From Limnohabitans sp. (GTDB lineage Bacteria > Pseudomonadota > Gammaproteobacteria > Burkholderiales > Burkholderiaceae_C), in contig SHXD01000006.1 of the NCBI GenBank assembly GCA_009693505.1, positions 1-64,000 of the forward strand: 64,000 nt of DNA, read 5' to 3'. The translations under genes were made by a program, and so were the position numbers. The notes beneath the pieces were generated by a model, which saw only the letters and a program-made list of their open reading frames with translations, searched no databases and was not told the DNA's origin. How positions within the stretch are numbered: the stretch's first letter is position 1; each line of letters opens with the position of its first letter. Shown piece after piece: positions 33,881 to 41,681 of this stretch.

Positions 33881-35059
33881 ATGGAATCCCGCAAAGCATG
33901 GGTGGTTGTCTGGGCAACTTTTGTCTGCTTGGCAGTCATTTTTGGCGTGTCTTACTCGTTCGCAGCATTTTTTGAAAATTTTGCCAAGGAATTTTCAGCG
34001 CAGCGGGCCGATGTTTCTTGGATCTTTGGTCTTTGCGGCCTGGTCTACTTCGTATTAGGTGCAGGTAGTGGCATGTTGGCCGATCGATGGGGCCCTCGCC
34101 TGGTGTGCATGACCGGCATGATTTTCATCGCCATGGGTTTGTTTTTGACCAGCTTGGCGCAAAGCTTGGCTACCGTCTATCTCAGCTACGGTCTTTTGGT
34201 GGGATTGGGCATTGCCCTTGTCTATACCCCATCCATTGCCTGTGTTCAGCCTTGGTTTAACAAGCGCCGGGGGTTGGCCTCTGGTATTGCCAGCTCGGGT
34301 ATCGGTGCAGGCACACTCATTTTGCCGGTGGTCGTGAGCTACTTGCTGACCGAGATCAATTGGCGAGAAGCGCTTCAAATGATGTCGGCAGGGGTATTGC
34401 TGATTGGCTTGATGGCTGGGTTTTTGTTGCAGCGTGCCCCTAATCTAGATGGCAACACAAGTGGCCAACTGCCTGGCCTGACACTTTCAGCCACTTTGAA
34501 AACCCCCTCTTTTAAATGGCTCTACATGGGCACCTTGTTGGGTGCGCCGGTCATGTTTGTTCCCTTTGCGCACATTTCTGCAGCAGCCAGAGATGCAGGC
34601 GTGCCGGATGCACAAGCAGTGGGCCTGGTTGGCTTGATTGGCATTGGCAGTTTGGTTGGCCGATTTGCAATTGGTTGGCTGGCCGATCGCATGGGGCGAA
34701 TCAAAACCCTCATGCTGATGCAATGCCTCATGGGGCTGTCTTATTTGGTGTGGGCTGGCGCACAAGAACGTTGGATGTTTGCTGTGTTTGCCCTTTGGTT
34801 TGGGCTCAGCTATGGCAGCATTGTTTCTTTGCTTCCAGCCATCTGCATGGATCTGTTTGGGGGCAGGGCTGTTTCTGCCATCATTGGCACGCTTTACACA
34901 GGCGCAGCTTTGGGTAATTTGTTGGGGCCCGTTTTGGCGGGTCAGGTTTTTGACATGACGCAAAGTTACGCGCTCGTCATTTGGATCACGCTGGGCATTT
35001 CAGCCTTGGCAACCTTCAGTTGCTGGCGTATCTTGAAGTACCCCAAGCTCTTCGAATAA
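33881..35059 (+). CDS. MFS transporter, OFA (oxalate/formate antiporter-like) family
   Basis: The 392-residue permease begins MESRKAWVVVWATFVCLAVIFGV and has the OFA-type GPRLVCMTGMIFIAMGL and RRGLASGIASSGIGAGTLI segments (RRGLA..GIA..G in helix 4-5). Members of this family carry monocarboxylates; the cargo is not known. It is followed by tauE-like permease gene 38 bases later. Confidence 0.88.
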   Translation: MESRKAWVVVWATFVCLAVIFGVSYSFAAFFENFAKEFSAQRADVSWIFGLCGLVYFVLGAGSGMLADRWGPRLVCMTGMIFIAMGLFLTSLAQSLATVYLSYGLLVGLGIALVYTPSIACVQPWFNKRRGLASGIASSGIGAGTLILPVVVSYLLTEINWREALQMMSAGVLLIGLMAGFLLQRAPNLDGNTSGQLPGLTLSATLKTPSFKWLYMGTLLGAPVMFVPFAHISAAARDAGVPDAQAVGLVGLIGIGSLVGRFAIGWLADRMGRIKTLMLMQCLMGLSYLVWAGAQERWMFAVFALWFGLSYGSIVSLLPAICMDLFGGRAVSAIIGTLYTGAALGNLLGPVLAGQVFDMTQSYALVIWITLGISALATFSCWRILKYPKLFE

Positions 35060-35097
35060 ACAAAAAACACTTGTAAGTGTTTTGAATCAAGGTTGAC

Positions 35098-35841
35098 ATG
35101 GAAATTAGTCAGTATTTGGTGATTGCCAGTTGTGCAGCCGTGCTCATTGGCATGTCCAAGGGTGGCTTGCCCTTGGTGGGCATGATGTCGGTGCCCTTGC
35201 TTTCCTTGGTGATGTCACCCTTGAAAGCCGTCGTTCTTTTGTTGCCTCTCTACATCATTTCTGATGTCGTAGGCGTATGGCTTTACCGAAGGAATTTCAG
35301 TCTCATCAATTTGAAAATCTTGGTGCCTGCGAGTATGTTGGGTATTTTGATTGGGTGGTTCACGGCATCCATGATTTCAGACCTGACCATCAAACTCATC
35401 ATCGGATTGGTAGGGGTGAGTTTTTGTTTGCAGACTTGGTTCAAGCGAGGGCAGGTTGATAGTGCCTTGCCTGCATCGGTTCCAAAAGGTGCTTTTTGGG
35501 GGGCTGTTTCTGGCTTTACCAGTTTCATTGCTCATGCGGGAGGCCCTCCTTTTCAAGTTTTTATATTGCCCCAGAAGCTACCCAAGGCAGAGTTTGCAGG
35601 GACTGCCACCATTTTGTTTGCGATCATCAATGTGGCCAAAATTGGCCCTTATCAAAATCTCAGCCCTTATAGTTTGGATGATTTGAGGGATGCGCTTGTC
35701 TTGGTTCCTTTTGCTTTTCTTGGCACTTTTTTAGGTGCCTATCTCACCAAACGAATTGCTGACGCTTGGTTTTTCAAATTGGTTCAAGCGGGGCTCTTTC
35801 TGGTCTCTTTGAAACTCATCTGGGATGCTATTAGAGGCTAA
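35098..35841 (+). CDS. Sulfite exporter TauE/SafE family permease
   Basis: The 247-residue membrane protein has eight or so hydrophobic segments and the family motif GMSKGGLPLVGM near the N-terminus with GGPPFQVFILP in the second half (repeat of the GxxKGG half-motif). Members export sulfite, sulfoacetate or other small anions, and some import. It lies 14 kb from the sox island, so a link to sulfur oxidation is only possible. A weak stem-loop (AAAACACT/AGTGTTTT, 35064-35083) lies between it and the MFS gene. Confidence 0.9.
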   Translation: MEISQYLVIASCAAVLIGMSKGGLPLVGMMSVPLLSLVMSPLKAVVLLLPLYIISDVVGVWLYRRNFSLINLKILVPASMLGILIGWFTASMISDLTIKLIIGLVGVSFCLQTWFKRGQVDSALPASVPKGAFWGAVSGFTSFIAHAGGPPFQVFILPQKLPKAEFAGTATILFAIINVAKIGPYQNLSPYSLDDLRDALVLVPFAFLGTFLGAYLTKRIADAWFFKLVQAGLFLVSLKLIWDAIRG

Positions 35842-35904
35842 GCCTATGTTTTTAAACATATTATTTCATTAACAATGGCCTGTAAATTACTGGTTATTTA
35901 ACTA

Positions 35905-35933
35905 TTGGATTTACAACCATAAGTTGGTAAACT
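35905..35933 (+). promoter_or_regulatory. Promoter just before the 93-residue gene
   Basis: TTGGAT (35905-35910) and TAAACT (35928-35933) are separated by exactly 17 bases, a fair sigma-70 match. Transcription would then begin near 35940, about three bases before the ATG at 35943, so the mRNA may be leaderless or nearly so. Confidence 0.55.
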
Positions 35934-35942
35934 AGACTTTGT

Positions 35943-36224
35943 ATGAATAAAATCACATTGCGAGCCATTACGGCCTTTTCTAGAACTGATCTCAAAACCA
36001 GTGAGGGGTCTTTGTCCATCCGCGGAAGAGAGATCAGCTACTTAGGCAAACAATACGTTGCGATTGAGTCTGAGTCGTCTGCGAAATTGCTGGCGCTGTA
36101 CCGCTGTATGAATCGCGGTGAATTAAAGCGATTGAAGCGTTGGCCTGCAGAGTTAACGGCCAAAAAATCAGCAGTAAGGGCAACTGCTGCCAATGTGAAT
36201 CAAACGGATCTGTTTGAATCGTAA
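35943..36224 (+). CDS. Small basic protein of unknown function
   Basis: The 93-residue protein (MNKITLRAITAFSRTDLKTSEGSLSI...) has an N-terminal beta-rich half, then KLLALYRCMNRGELKRLKRW and a Lys/Ala-rich tail ending NQTDLFES. No signal peptide or membrane helix. I do not recognise the family. The gene has a well-formed promoter and its own terminator, so it looks like a genuine monocistronic unit with unusual (leaderless-type) initiation. Confidence 0.65.
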   Translation: MNKITLRAITAFSRTDLKTSEGSLSIRGREISYLGKQYVAIESESSAKLLALYRCMNRGELKRLKRWPAELTAKKSAVRATAANVNQTDLFES

Positions 36225-36225
36225 A

Positions 36226-36255
36226 AAAACCGCACCATGTGAGTGATGCGGTTTT
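36226..36255. terminator. Bidirectional terminator
   Basis: AAAACCGCA (36226-36234) and TGCGGTTTT (36247-36255) form a perfect 9-bp stem with a 12-nt loop. The + strand has TTTTGGG after it for the small gene; the - strand has seven T after the stem, good for the isocitrate dehydrogenase transcript. Confidence 0.85.
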
Positions 36256-36264
36256 GGGATAAAG

Positions 36265-36285
36265 CACCTGCTGCAAAAGCAGGTG
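36265..36285 (-). terminator. Second hairpin after the isocitrate dehydrogenase gene
   Basis: CACCTGCT (36265-36272), loop GCAAA, AGCAGGTG (36278-36285): perfect 8-bp stem 12 bases after the icd stop on the - strand. It has no T tract of its own and may work together with the following terminator or protect the mRNA end. Confidence 0.5.
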
Positions 36286-36297
36286 TGAGTGACTTCA

Positions 36298-38535
36298 TTA
36301 AGCGTGGGCGGCTTTCAAAATGGCATTGAAAGTGTTGCTTGGGCACATGACCTTTTGCAGCAACTCAGCTGAGGGTTTGTAATAGCCACCAATATCCACA
36401 GGTTTGCCCTGTACGGATTTCAATTCGTCCACAATTTTCTTTTCATTTTCAGTCAAAGATTTGGCCAAAGTTGAAAACTTGGCTTGTAAATCTTTGTCTT
36501 CCGTTTGAGCTGCAAGTTCTTGTGCCCAGTACATGGCCAAGTAGAACTGGCTGCCACGATTGTCCAATTCACCAGTTTTAGTCGATGGATTTTTGTTGTT
36601 GGCCAACAAGGACCCAGTGGCAGCATCGAGTGCTTTGGCTAAGACTTTGGCTTTCTGATTGCCAGTTTTAATTCCCAAATCTTCCAAAGAAGCTGCCAAG
36701 GCCAAGAACTCACCCAGCGAGTCCCAGCGCAGGTGGTTCTCTTCCACCAACTGCTTCACGTGCTTAGGTGCTGAACCACCTGCACCTGTTTCGTACATGC
36801 CGCCGCCAGCCATCAACGGTACGATGGACAGCATTTTGGCGCTGGTGCCTAACTCCATGATGGGGAACAAGTCAGTGAGGTAGTCGCGCAAGATATTGCC
36901 AGTGACAGAGATGGTGTCCAAGCCACGGATCACGCGCTCAAGCGTGTAGCGCATGGCGCGAACTTGCGACATGATTTGAATGTCCAGGCCCTTGGTGTCG
37001 TGGTCTTTCAAGTAAGTTTCGACTTTCTTGATCATTTCCGCTTCATGAGGGCGATAAGGATCAAGCCAGAACAAAGCAGGCGTGCCAGAGTTGCGAGCAC
37101 GTGTGACGGACAACTTGACCCAATCGCGAATGGGTGCATCTTTCACTTGGCACATGCGCCAGATGTCGCCCGTTTCAACGTTTTGTGACAACAAGACTTC
37201 GCCTGTGGCGATGTCCACAATGTTGGCAATGCCGTCTTCTGCAATTTCAAATGTCTTGTCGTGTGAGCCGTATTCCTCAGCTTGTTGCGCCATCAGGCCA
37301 ACGTTGGGCACTGTGCCCATGGTGCGGGGATCAAAGTTGCCATTGGTTTTGCAGAAATTGATGACCTCTTGGTAGATGCGGGCAAATGTGGACTCGGGAA
37401 TAACTGCTTTGGTGTCCTTGGGTTTGCCGTCAGCACCCCACATTTTGCCGCCAATGCGAATCATGGCGGGCATGGAGGCGTCTACGATCACGTCGTTGGG
37501 CGCATGCAAGTTGGTAATGCCTTTGGCGGAATCAACCATGGCCAAATCGGGGCGGTGCTCGTGGCAAGCGTGCAGGTCGCGAACGATTTCGTCATGCAAA
37601 GAATGGGGCAATGTTTCTATCTTCTCTTCAAGATCAACCATACCGTTGTTGACATTGATACCCAACTCTTCAAAAACCTTAGCGTGCTTTTCAAAGGCTT
37701 CTTTGTAGAAGATTCTGACAGCGTGTCCAAACACGATGGGGTGTGACACTTTCATCATGGTGGCCTTGACGTGCAAGGAGAACATCACACCAGATTTGCG
37801 CGCATCTTCCATTTGCTCTTCGTAAAACTCGCACAACGCTTTTTTACTCATGAACATGCTGTCGACGATTTCGGCAGCCTGCAAGGAGACTTTGGCTTTC
37901 AAGACCACTGCCTTGCCTGATTGGGTGATGAGTTCCATGCGGACATCGCGTGCTTTGTCCAGGGTCATGGATTTTTCGCCATGGTAGAAGTCGCCGTGTT
38001 TCATGTGCGCCACGTGCGAGCGAGAAGCCATGCTCCATTCACCCATGCTGTGTGGGTTTTTTCTAGCGAAGTTCTTCACAGCCAGCGGGGCGCGGCGGTC
38101 TGAGTTGCCTTCACGCAAAACAGGATTGACGGCACTTCCTAAACATTTGGAGTAGCGAGCGCTAATGGCTTTATCAGCATCTGTTTTGGGGTCTTCAGGG
38201 TAATCTGGAACATTAAATCCTTGGGATTGGAGTTCTTTGATCACGCCGGCCAACTGGTGCACAGAAGCGCTGATATTGGGCAATTTGATGATATTGGTTT
38301 CTGGGAGCAGAGTGCGCCTGCCCAAATCTGCCAAGTTGTCCACCACCTTTTGTTGGGGTGTCAGGTAGTCTGGAAACTCGCCCAAAACTCGGCCTGCAAC
38401 AGAAATGTCACTCGTTTCAATGTCGATATCAGCAGGCTGAGTGAACGCTTGAATGACAGGCAAAAAGGCCGCGGTGGCCAGCAATGGCGCTTCGTCGGTC
38501 AGGGTGTAAATAATTTTTGATTTTTGGGTAGCCAT
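36298..38535 (-). CDS. icd: NADP-dependent isocitrate dehydrogenase, monomeric type
   Basis: The 745-residue product is the size of the monomeric IDH (about 740) rather than the dimeric one (about 420). Family segments include [20 protein letters not shown] at the N-terminus, [14 protein letters not shown] and [19 protein letters not shown]. It converts isocitrate to 2-oxoglutarate with NADP+ in the TCA cycle. GAGGACG precedes the ATG. An inverted repeat (38556-38578) lies about 20 bases upstream of the start codon. Confidence 0.97.
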   Translation of the reverse strand: MATQKSKIIYTLTDEAPLLATAAFLPVIQAFTQPADIDIETSDISVAGRVLGEFPDYLTPQQKVVDNLADLGRRTLLPETNIIKLPNISASVHQLAGVIKELQSQGFNVPDYPEDPKTDADKAISARYSKCLGSAVNPVLREGNSDRRAPLAVKNFARKNPHSMGEWSMASRSHVAHMKHGDFYHGEKSMTLDKARDVRMELITQSGKAVVLKAKVSLQAAEIVDSMFMSKKALCEFYEEQMEDARKSGVMFSLHVKATMMKVSHPIVFGHAVRIFYKEAFEKHAKVFEELGINVNNGMVDLEEKIETLPHSLHDEIVRDLHACHEHRPDLAMVDSAKGITNLHAPNDVIVDASMPAMIRIGGKMWGADGKPKDTKAVIPESTFARIYQEVINFCKTNGNFDPRTMGTVPNVGLMAQQAEEYGSHDKTFEIAEDGIANIVDIATGEVLLSQNVETGDIWRMCQVKDAPIRDWVKLSVTRARNSGTPALFWLDPYRPHEAEMIKKVETYLKDHDTKGLDIQIMSQVRAMRYTLERVIRGLDTISVTGNILRDYLTDLFPIMELGTSAKMLSIVPLMAGGGMYETGAGGSAPKHVKQLVEENHLRWDSLGEFLALAASLEDLGIKTGNQKAKVLAKALDAATGSLLANNKNPSTKTGELDNRGSQFYLAMYWAQELAAQTEDKDLQAKFSTLAKSLTENEKKIVDELKSVQGKPVDIGGYYKPSAELLQKVMCPSNTFNAILKAAHA

Positions 38536-38555
38536 TTTCGTCCTCGTTTTTTATA

Positions 38556-38578
38556 ACTGCATGAGAGATTGATGCAGT
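38556..38578. promoter_or_regulatory. Inverted repeat in the isocitrate dehydrogenase promoter region
   Basis: ACTGCAT, nine bases, ATGCAGT: perfect 7-bp arms. It sits 21 to 43 bases upstream of the icd start codon, where a promoter -10 (TATAA on the - strand) is also seen, so a repressor site is plausible. The protein is unknown. Confidence 0.4.
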
Positions 38579-38649
38579 CAGTATTAGATCTTAAAAGTAG
38601 CGCCTGACAGTCCGCTGATAGGGACCGTCATGATAAAAAATGAGATCAA

Positions 38650-38666
38650 ATTTCGCGATGCGAAAT
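38650..38666. promoter_or_regulatory. 17-bp perfect palindrome upstream of the Rieske oxygenase operon
   Basis: ATTTCGC-GAT-GCGAAAT is a perfect dyad with 7-bp arms around a 3-bp centre, located about 125 bases before the oxygenase start. Its form suits a dimeric one-component regulator; IclR-type operators can look like this, but the match is from memory. No regulator gene is adjacent. Confidence 0.5.
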
Positions 38667-38790
38667 AAATTGAGCCTGAATTGAAAAATCAGCTTTCAAC
38701 AAGGCCGTTGAGGTTTATCGAGGCTGTCTTAACTAAGCACCGGCATCGTGGCATGATTCTGAAGATGAAACGTAGCGGAGCCATGCACCC

Positions 38791-40044
38791 ATGAAAGAGC
38801 AAGCCATTCACTGGGAGACCAGCGGCACCAGCCGCATTCCTTTTGCTGTTTACACCCAATCAGATACGCACGCCAAAGAACTAGAGCGTTTCTTTTACAA
38901 AGCGCATTGGAGTTATGTTGGCTTAGAAGCAGAAATTCCCAACAAGGGTGATTTCAAACGCACATCCATTGGCGAGCGTTCTGTGATCATGACGCGGAAC
39001 CAAGATGGGCAAATTCATGTGGTGGAAAATGTGTGCGCGCATCGGGGCATGGCGTTTTGTCGCGAACGACACGGCAATAAAAAAGAGCTTGTTTGTCCTT
39101 ACCATCAGTGGAGCTATGCGCTAGATGGGAAGTTGCAGGGGGTTCCATTTCGGCGTGGCGTTCGCCAAGACGGCAAAGTCAATGGCGGCATGCCGGCTGA
39201 TTTTGATCCCAAAGATCATGGGCTGACGGCATTGAAAGTGGCCTCGCGCGGTGGCGTAGTGTTTGCTTCTTTTGACCATGAAGTAGAGTCCTTGGAAGAC
39301 TTCATGGGGCCCACCATCCTTCAGTACTTTGATCGTTTGTTCAATGGTCGCCAATTGAAAATATTGGGTTATAACAGGCAGCGCATTCCAGGCAACTGGA
39401 AGCTCATGCAAGAGAACATCAAAGACCCTTACCACCCCGGTTTGTTACACACTTGGTTTGTCACCTTTGGGCTTTGGCGAGCAGACAACAAAAGCGAGCT
39501 CCGCATGGATGACCACCATCGGCATGCGGCCATGATTTCGACACGCGGTTCTGCGGGGCAAGCCACAGGCCAAGCATCCGATGTGACGCAAGTGAGCAGC
39601 TTCAAAGCCAGCATGCAATTGCACGACGCTAGCTTCTTAGACATCGTGCCAGAGCCTTGGTGGGGTGGGCCAACCGCAGTGATGATAACTTTGTTTCCCA
39701 GTGTTATTTTTCAGCAGCAAGTGAACAGCGTTTCGACGCGCCACATTCAGCCCGATGGCCATGGCGCATTCGATTTTGTCTGGACGCACTTTGGCTTTGA
39801 AGACGACACACAAGAGATGACAGAGCGCCGTTTGCGGCAAGCCAACTTATTTGGGCCTGCAGGCTTTGTGTCTGCAGATGATGGTGAAGTGATTGAGTTT
39901 TCTCAACAAGCCTTTGAAAGCAAACCCAAGCATCGCACCTTGGTCGAGTTAGGTGGGCGCGATGTTGAGGAAACGGAGCACATGGTGACAGAAACACTCA
40001 TTCGCGGCATGTATGAATACTGGCGCAAAGTGATGGAGAACTGA
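38791..40044 (+). CDS. Aromatic-ring-hydroxylating dioxygenase, alpha subunit
   Basis: The 417-residue protein has an N-terminal Rieske centre (Cys82-x-His84 in CAHRG and Cys102-x2-His105 in CPYHQW) and a C-terminal mononuclear iron site (Asp212, His215, His220 in DPYHPGLLHTWF). The pattern is closest to the salicylate 5-hydroxylase/anthranilate dioxygenase branch (NagG, AndAc) as I recall it; the exact substrate is not fixed. It is the first gene of an operon with the beta subunit and a ferredoxin; the stops and starts are two bases apart. Confidence 0.92.
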   Translation: MKEQAIHWETSGTSRIPFAVYTQSDTHAKELERFFYKAHWSYVGLEAEIPNKGDFKRTSIGERSVIMTRNQDGQIHVVENVCAHRGMAFCRERHGNKKELVCPYHQWSYALDGKLQGVPFRRGVRQDGKVNGGMPADFDPKDHGLTALKVASRGGVVFASFDHEVESLEDFMGPTILQYFDRLFNGRQLKILGYNRQRIPGNWKLMQENIKDPYHPGLLHTWFVTFGLWRADNKSELRMDDHHRHAAMISTRGSAGQATGQASDVTQVSSFKASMQLHDASFLDIVPEPWWGGPTAVMITLFPSVIFQQQVNSVSTRHIQPDGHGAFDFVWTHFGFEDDTQEMTERRLRQANLFGPAGFVSADDGEVIEFSQQAFESKPKHRTLVELGGRDVEETEHMVTETLIRGMYEYWRKVMEN

Positions 40045-40046
40045 TC

Positions 40047-40520
40047 ATGGTAGACATGCAAACTTGGTTTGGCATTCAACAACTCTATGCCGATTACGCC
40101 AGCGCAGTTGGCAGTGGGAAATGGGATTTGTGGCCAGAATTTTTCACTGAAAAGTGTGTCTACAAACTTCAGCCTCGCGAAAATCACGAACGAGGCTTTC
40201 CGCTGGCTACTTTGTCGCTCACAAGCAAAGGCATGCTGAAAGACCGGGTCTATGGCATTTCTGAAACTTTGTTCCATGACCCCTATTACCAGCGACATGT
40301 GGTGGGTGCGCCCGTCGTACGTAAAGTAGAACAAGGCCGTATTTTCAGTGAAGCCAACTACGCAGTTTTTCGCACCAAACTCGACAAAGAGTCGACCGTT
40401 TTCAATGTGGGACGCTACCTTGACATCATCGTTCAAACGACAGAGGGCTTCAAGTTTGAAGAGCGCCTTTGCATCTATGACAGTGAGATGATTCCCAACT
40501 CCATCATTTATCCCATCTAA
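40047..40520 (+). CDS. Aromatic-ring-hydroxylating dioxygenase, beta subunit
   Basis: A 157-residue protein of the SnoaL/NTF2-like cone fold (ring-hydroxylating beta family), with LYADYASAVGSGKWDLWPEFF near its N-terminus in place of the usual YxxLLD motif. It has a structural role in an alpha3-beta3 hexamer. It begins two bases after the alpha subunit stop. Confidence 0.9.
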   Translation: MVDMQTWFGIQQLYADYASAVGSGKWDLWPEFFTEKCVYKLQPRENHERGFPLATLSLTSKGMLKDRVYGISETLFHDPYYQRHVVGAPVVRKVEQGRIFSEANYAVFRTKLDKESTVFNVGRYLDIIVQTTEGFKFEERLCIYDSEMIPNSIIYPI

Positions 40521-40522
40521 TC

Positions 40523-40843
40523 ATGAGCAACTGGATTAACGTAGCCGCTGAGGCTGATCTATTTGAAGGTGCAGGCATTGCTGTCACACAGCTGAATTTC
40601 GACATCGCTATTTTTAAAGTGGATGAAGGCGTGTTTGCAATCAACAATGAATGCAGTCATGGCAATGCCAAGCTTTGCGAAGGGTTCGTCGAAGGCAACT
40701 TTGTGGAGTGCCCTTTTCACCAAGCACTGTTTGATGTGCGCGATGGTTCCATTGCATGCGGCCCAGCCACAGAACCTGCCAAAGCATGGCCCGTCAAAAT
40801 TGAGAACGGGCGGGTCTTTTTAGATTTAGCAGCCAATGCCTAA
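40523..40843 (+). CDS. Rieske-type ferredoxin
   Basis: The 106-residue protein carries a [2Fe-2S] Rieske site: Cys44-x-His46 (ECSHGNA) and Cys63-x2-His66 (ECPFHQ). It would pass electrons to the oxygenase alpha subunit. No ferredoxin reductase gene lies within the operon or nearby, so the reductase must be encoded elsewhere. Confidence 0.95.
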   Translation: MSNWINVAAEADLFEGAGIAVTQLNFDIAIFKVDEGVFAINNECSHGNAKLCEGFVEGNFVECPFHQALFDVRDGSIACGPATEPAKAWPVKIENGRVFLDLAANA

Positions 40844-40871
40844 ATGGCAGGTCTGCTAAATCGGGATTCTG

Positions 40872-41663
40872 CTAAGTGGCAGTCCAATTGGGCTTTCGTT
40901 TTTCTATGAACGCCTGCACACCCTCGAGTGCCGAGTTGTCCATCATGTTGCAAGCCATGGTTTGAGACGCATATTCGTAGGCTTTCTCAATCCCAGTTTC
41001 GAGTTGCATGTAAAACAACTCTTTGCCCATGGCCAAAGCAACTTGAGGTTTTGAAAGAATTTTGCCAACCAAGGTCTCTAGGCAGGCGTCGATCTCTTCG
41101 GGTTCGGCAATTTGATTGATCAAACCTTGTTTCAGAGCATCTTGTGCGCTTAAGAAATCGCCAGAGACCAGCATCTCAAAAGCCGCCTTGCGCGACACAT
41201 TGCGAGACAAGGCCACACTGGGTGTGGCGCAAAACAAGCCCAAATTGACACCGCTAACCGCAAACTTGGCCTCCGAAGAGGCCACAGCCAAATCGCATTG
41301 CGCAACCAGTTGGCAGCCAGCAGCCGTGGCAATGCCTTGCACTTTGGCAATGACTGGTACTTGCAATTTTTGAATGCTCATCATCATCTGACTGCATTGC
41401 GAAAAGAGTTTTTGGTAGTAATTCATGGAGGGCTCAGCGCGCATTTGTCGGAGGTCATGACCTGCACAAAAAGCTTTGCCAGCCGCTGCAATGACAAGTA
41501 ACCGAAGTTTCTGGCTTTTGGACAAATTATCGAGCTCGCTTTGCAAGGCCGTGAGCATCTCTTCGCTCAATGCGTTGAAAGCGGCTGGCCGATTCAAGGT
41601 GAGGGTGCACACGCCGCGATCGTCGTCGTGCCGAAGAACCAAGGGAGCGTCAGGTTGTGTCAT
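40872..41663 (-). CDS. Crotonase-family protein, ECHDC3-like
   Basis: The 263-residue protein has the oxyanion motif of enoyl-CoA hydratases (KAFCAGHDLRQM and GIATAAGCQLVAQCDLA). Instead of the first catalytic Glu (usual PEI..G) it has SGVNLGLFCATPSVALSR, the pattern of mammalian ECHDC3; the second Glu is in AFEMLVSGD. Plain hydratase activity is therefore doubtful. The gene follows the acyl-CoA synthetase by 18 bases. Confidence 0.87.
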   Translation of the reverse strand: MTQPDAPLVLRHDDDRGVCTLTLNRPAAFNALSEEMLTALQSELDNLSKSQKLRLLVIAAAGKAFCAGHDLRQMRAEPSMNYYQKLFSQCSQMMMSIQKLQVPVIAKVQGIATAAGCQLVAQCDLAVASSEAKFAVSGVNLGLFCATPSVALSRNVSRKAAFEMLVSGDFLSAQDALKQGLINQIAEPEEIDACLETLVGKILSKPQVALAMGKELFYMQLETGIEKAYEYASQTMACNMMDNSALEGVQAFIEKRKPNWTAT

Positions 41664-41681
41664 AGTGGTTACCTTTTGAAT

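Noticed and set aside
35064-35083. Stem-loop between the OFA permease and tauE-like gene as a terminator
   Set aside because: AT-rich 8-bp stem with a 4-nt loop and only four T; too weak to report as a terminator of its own.
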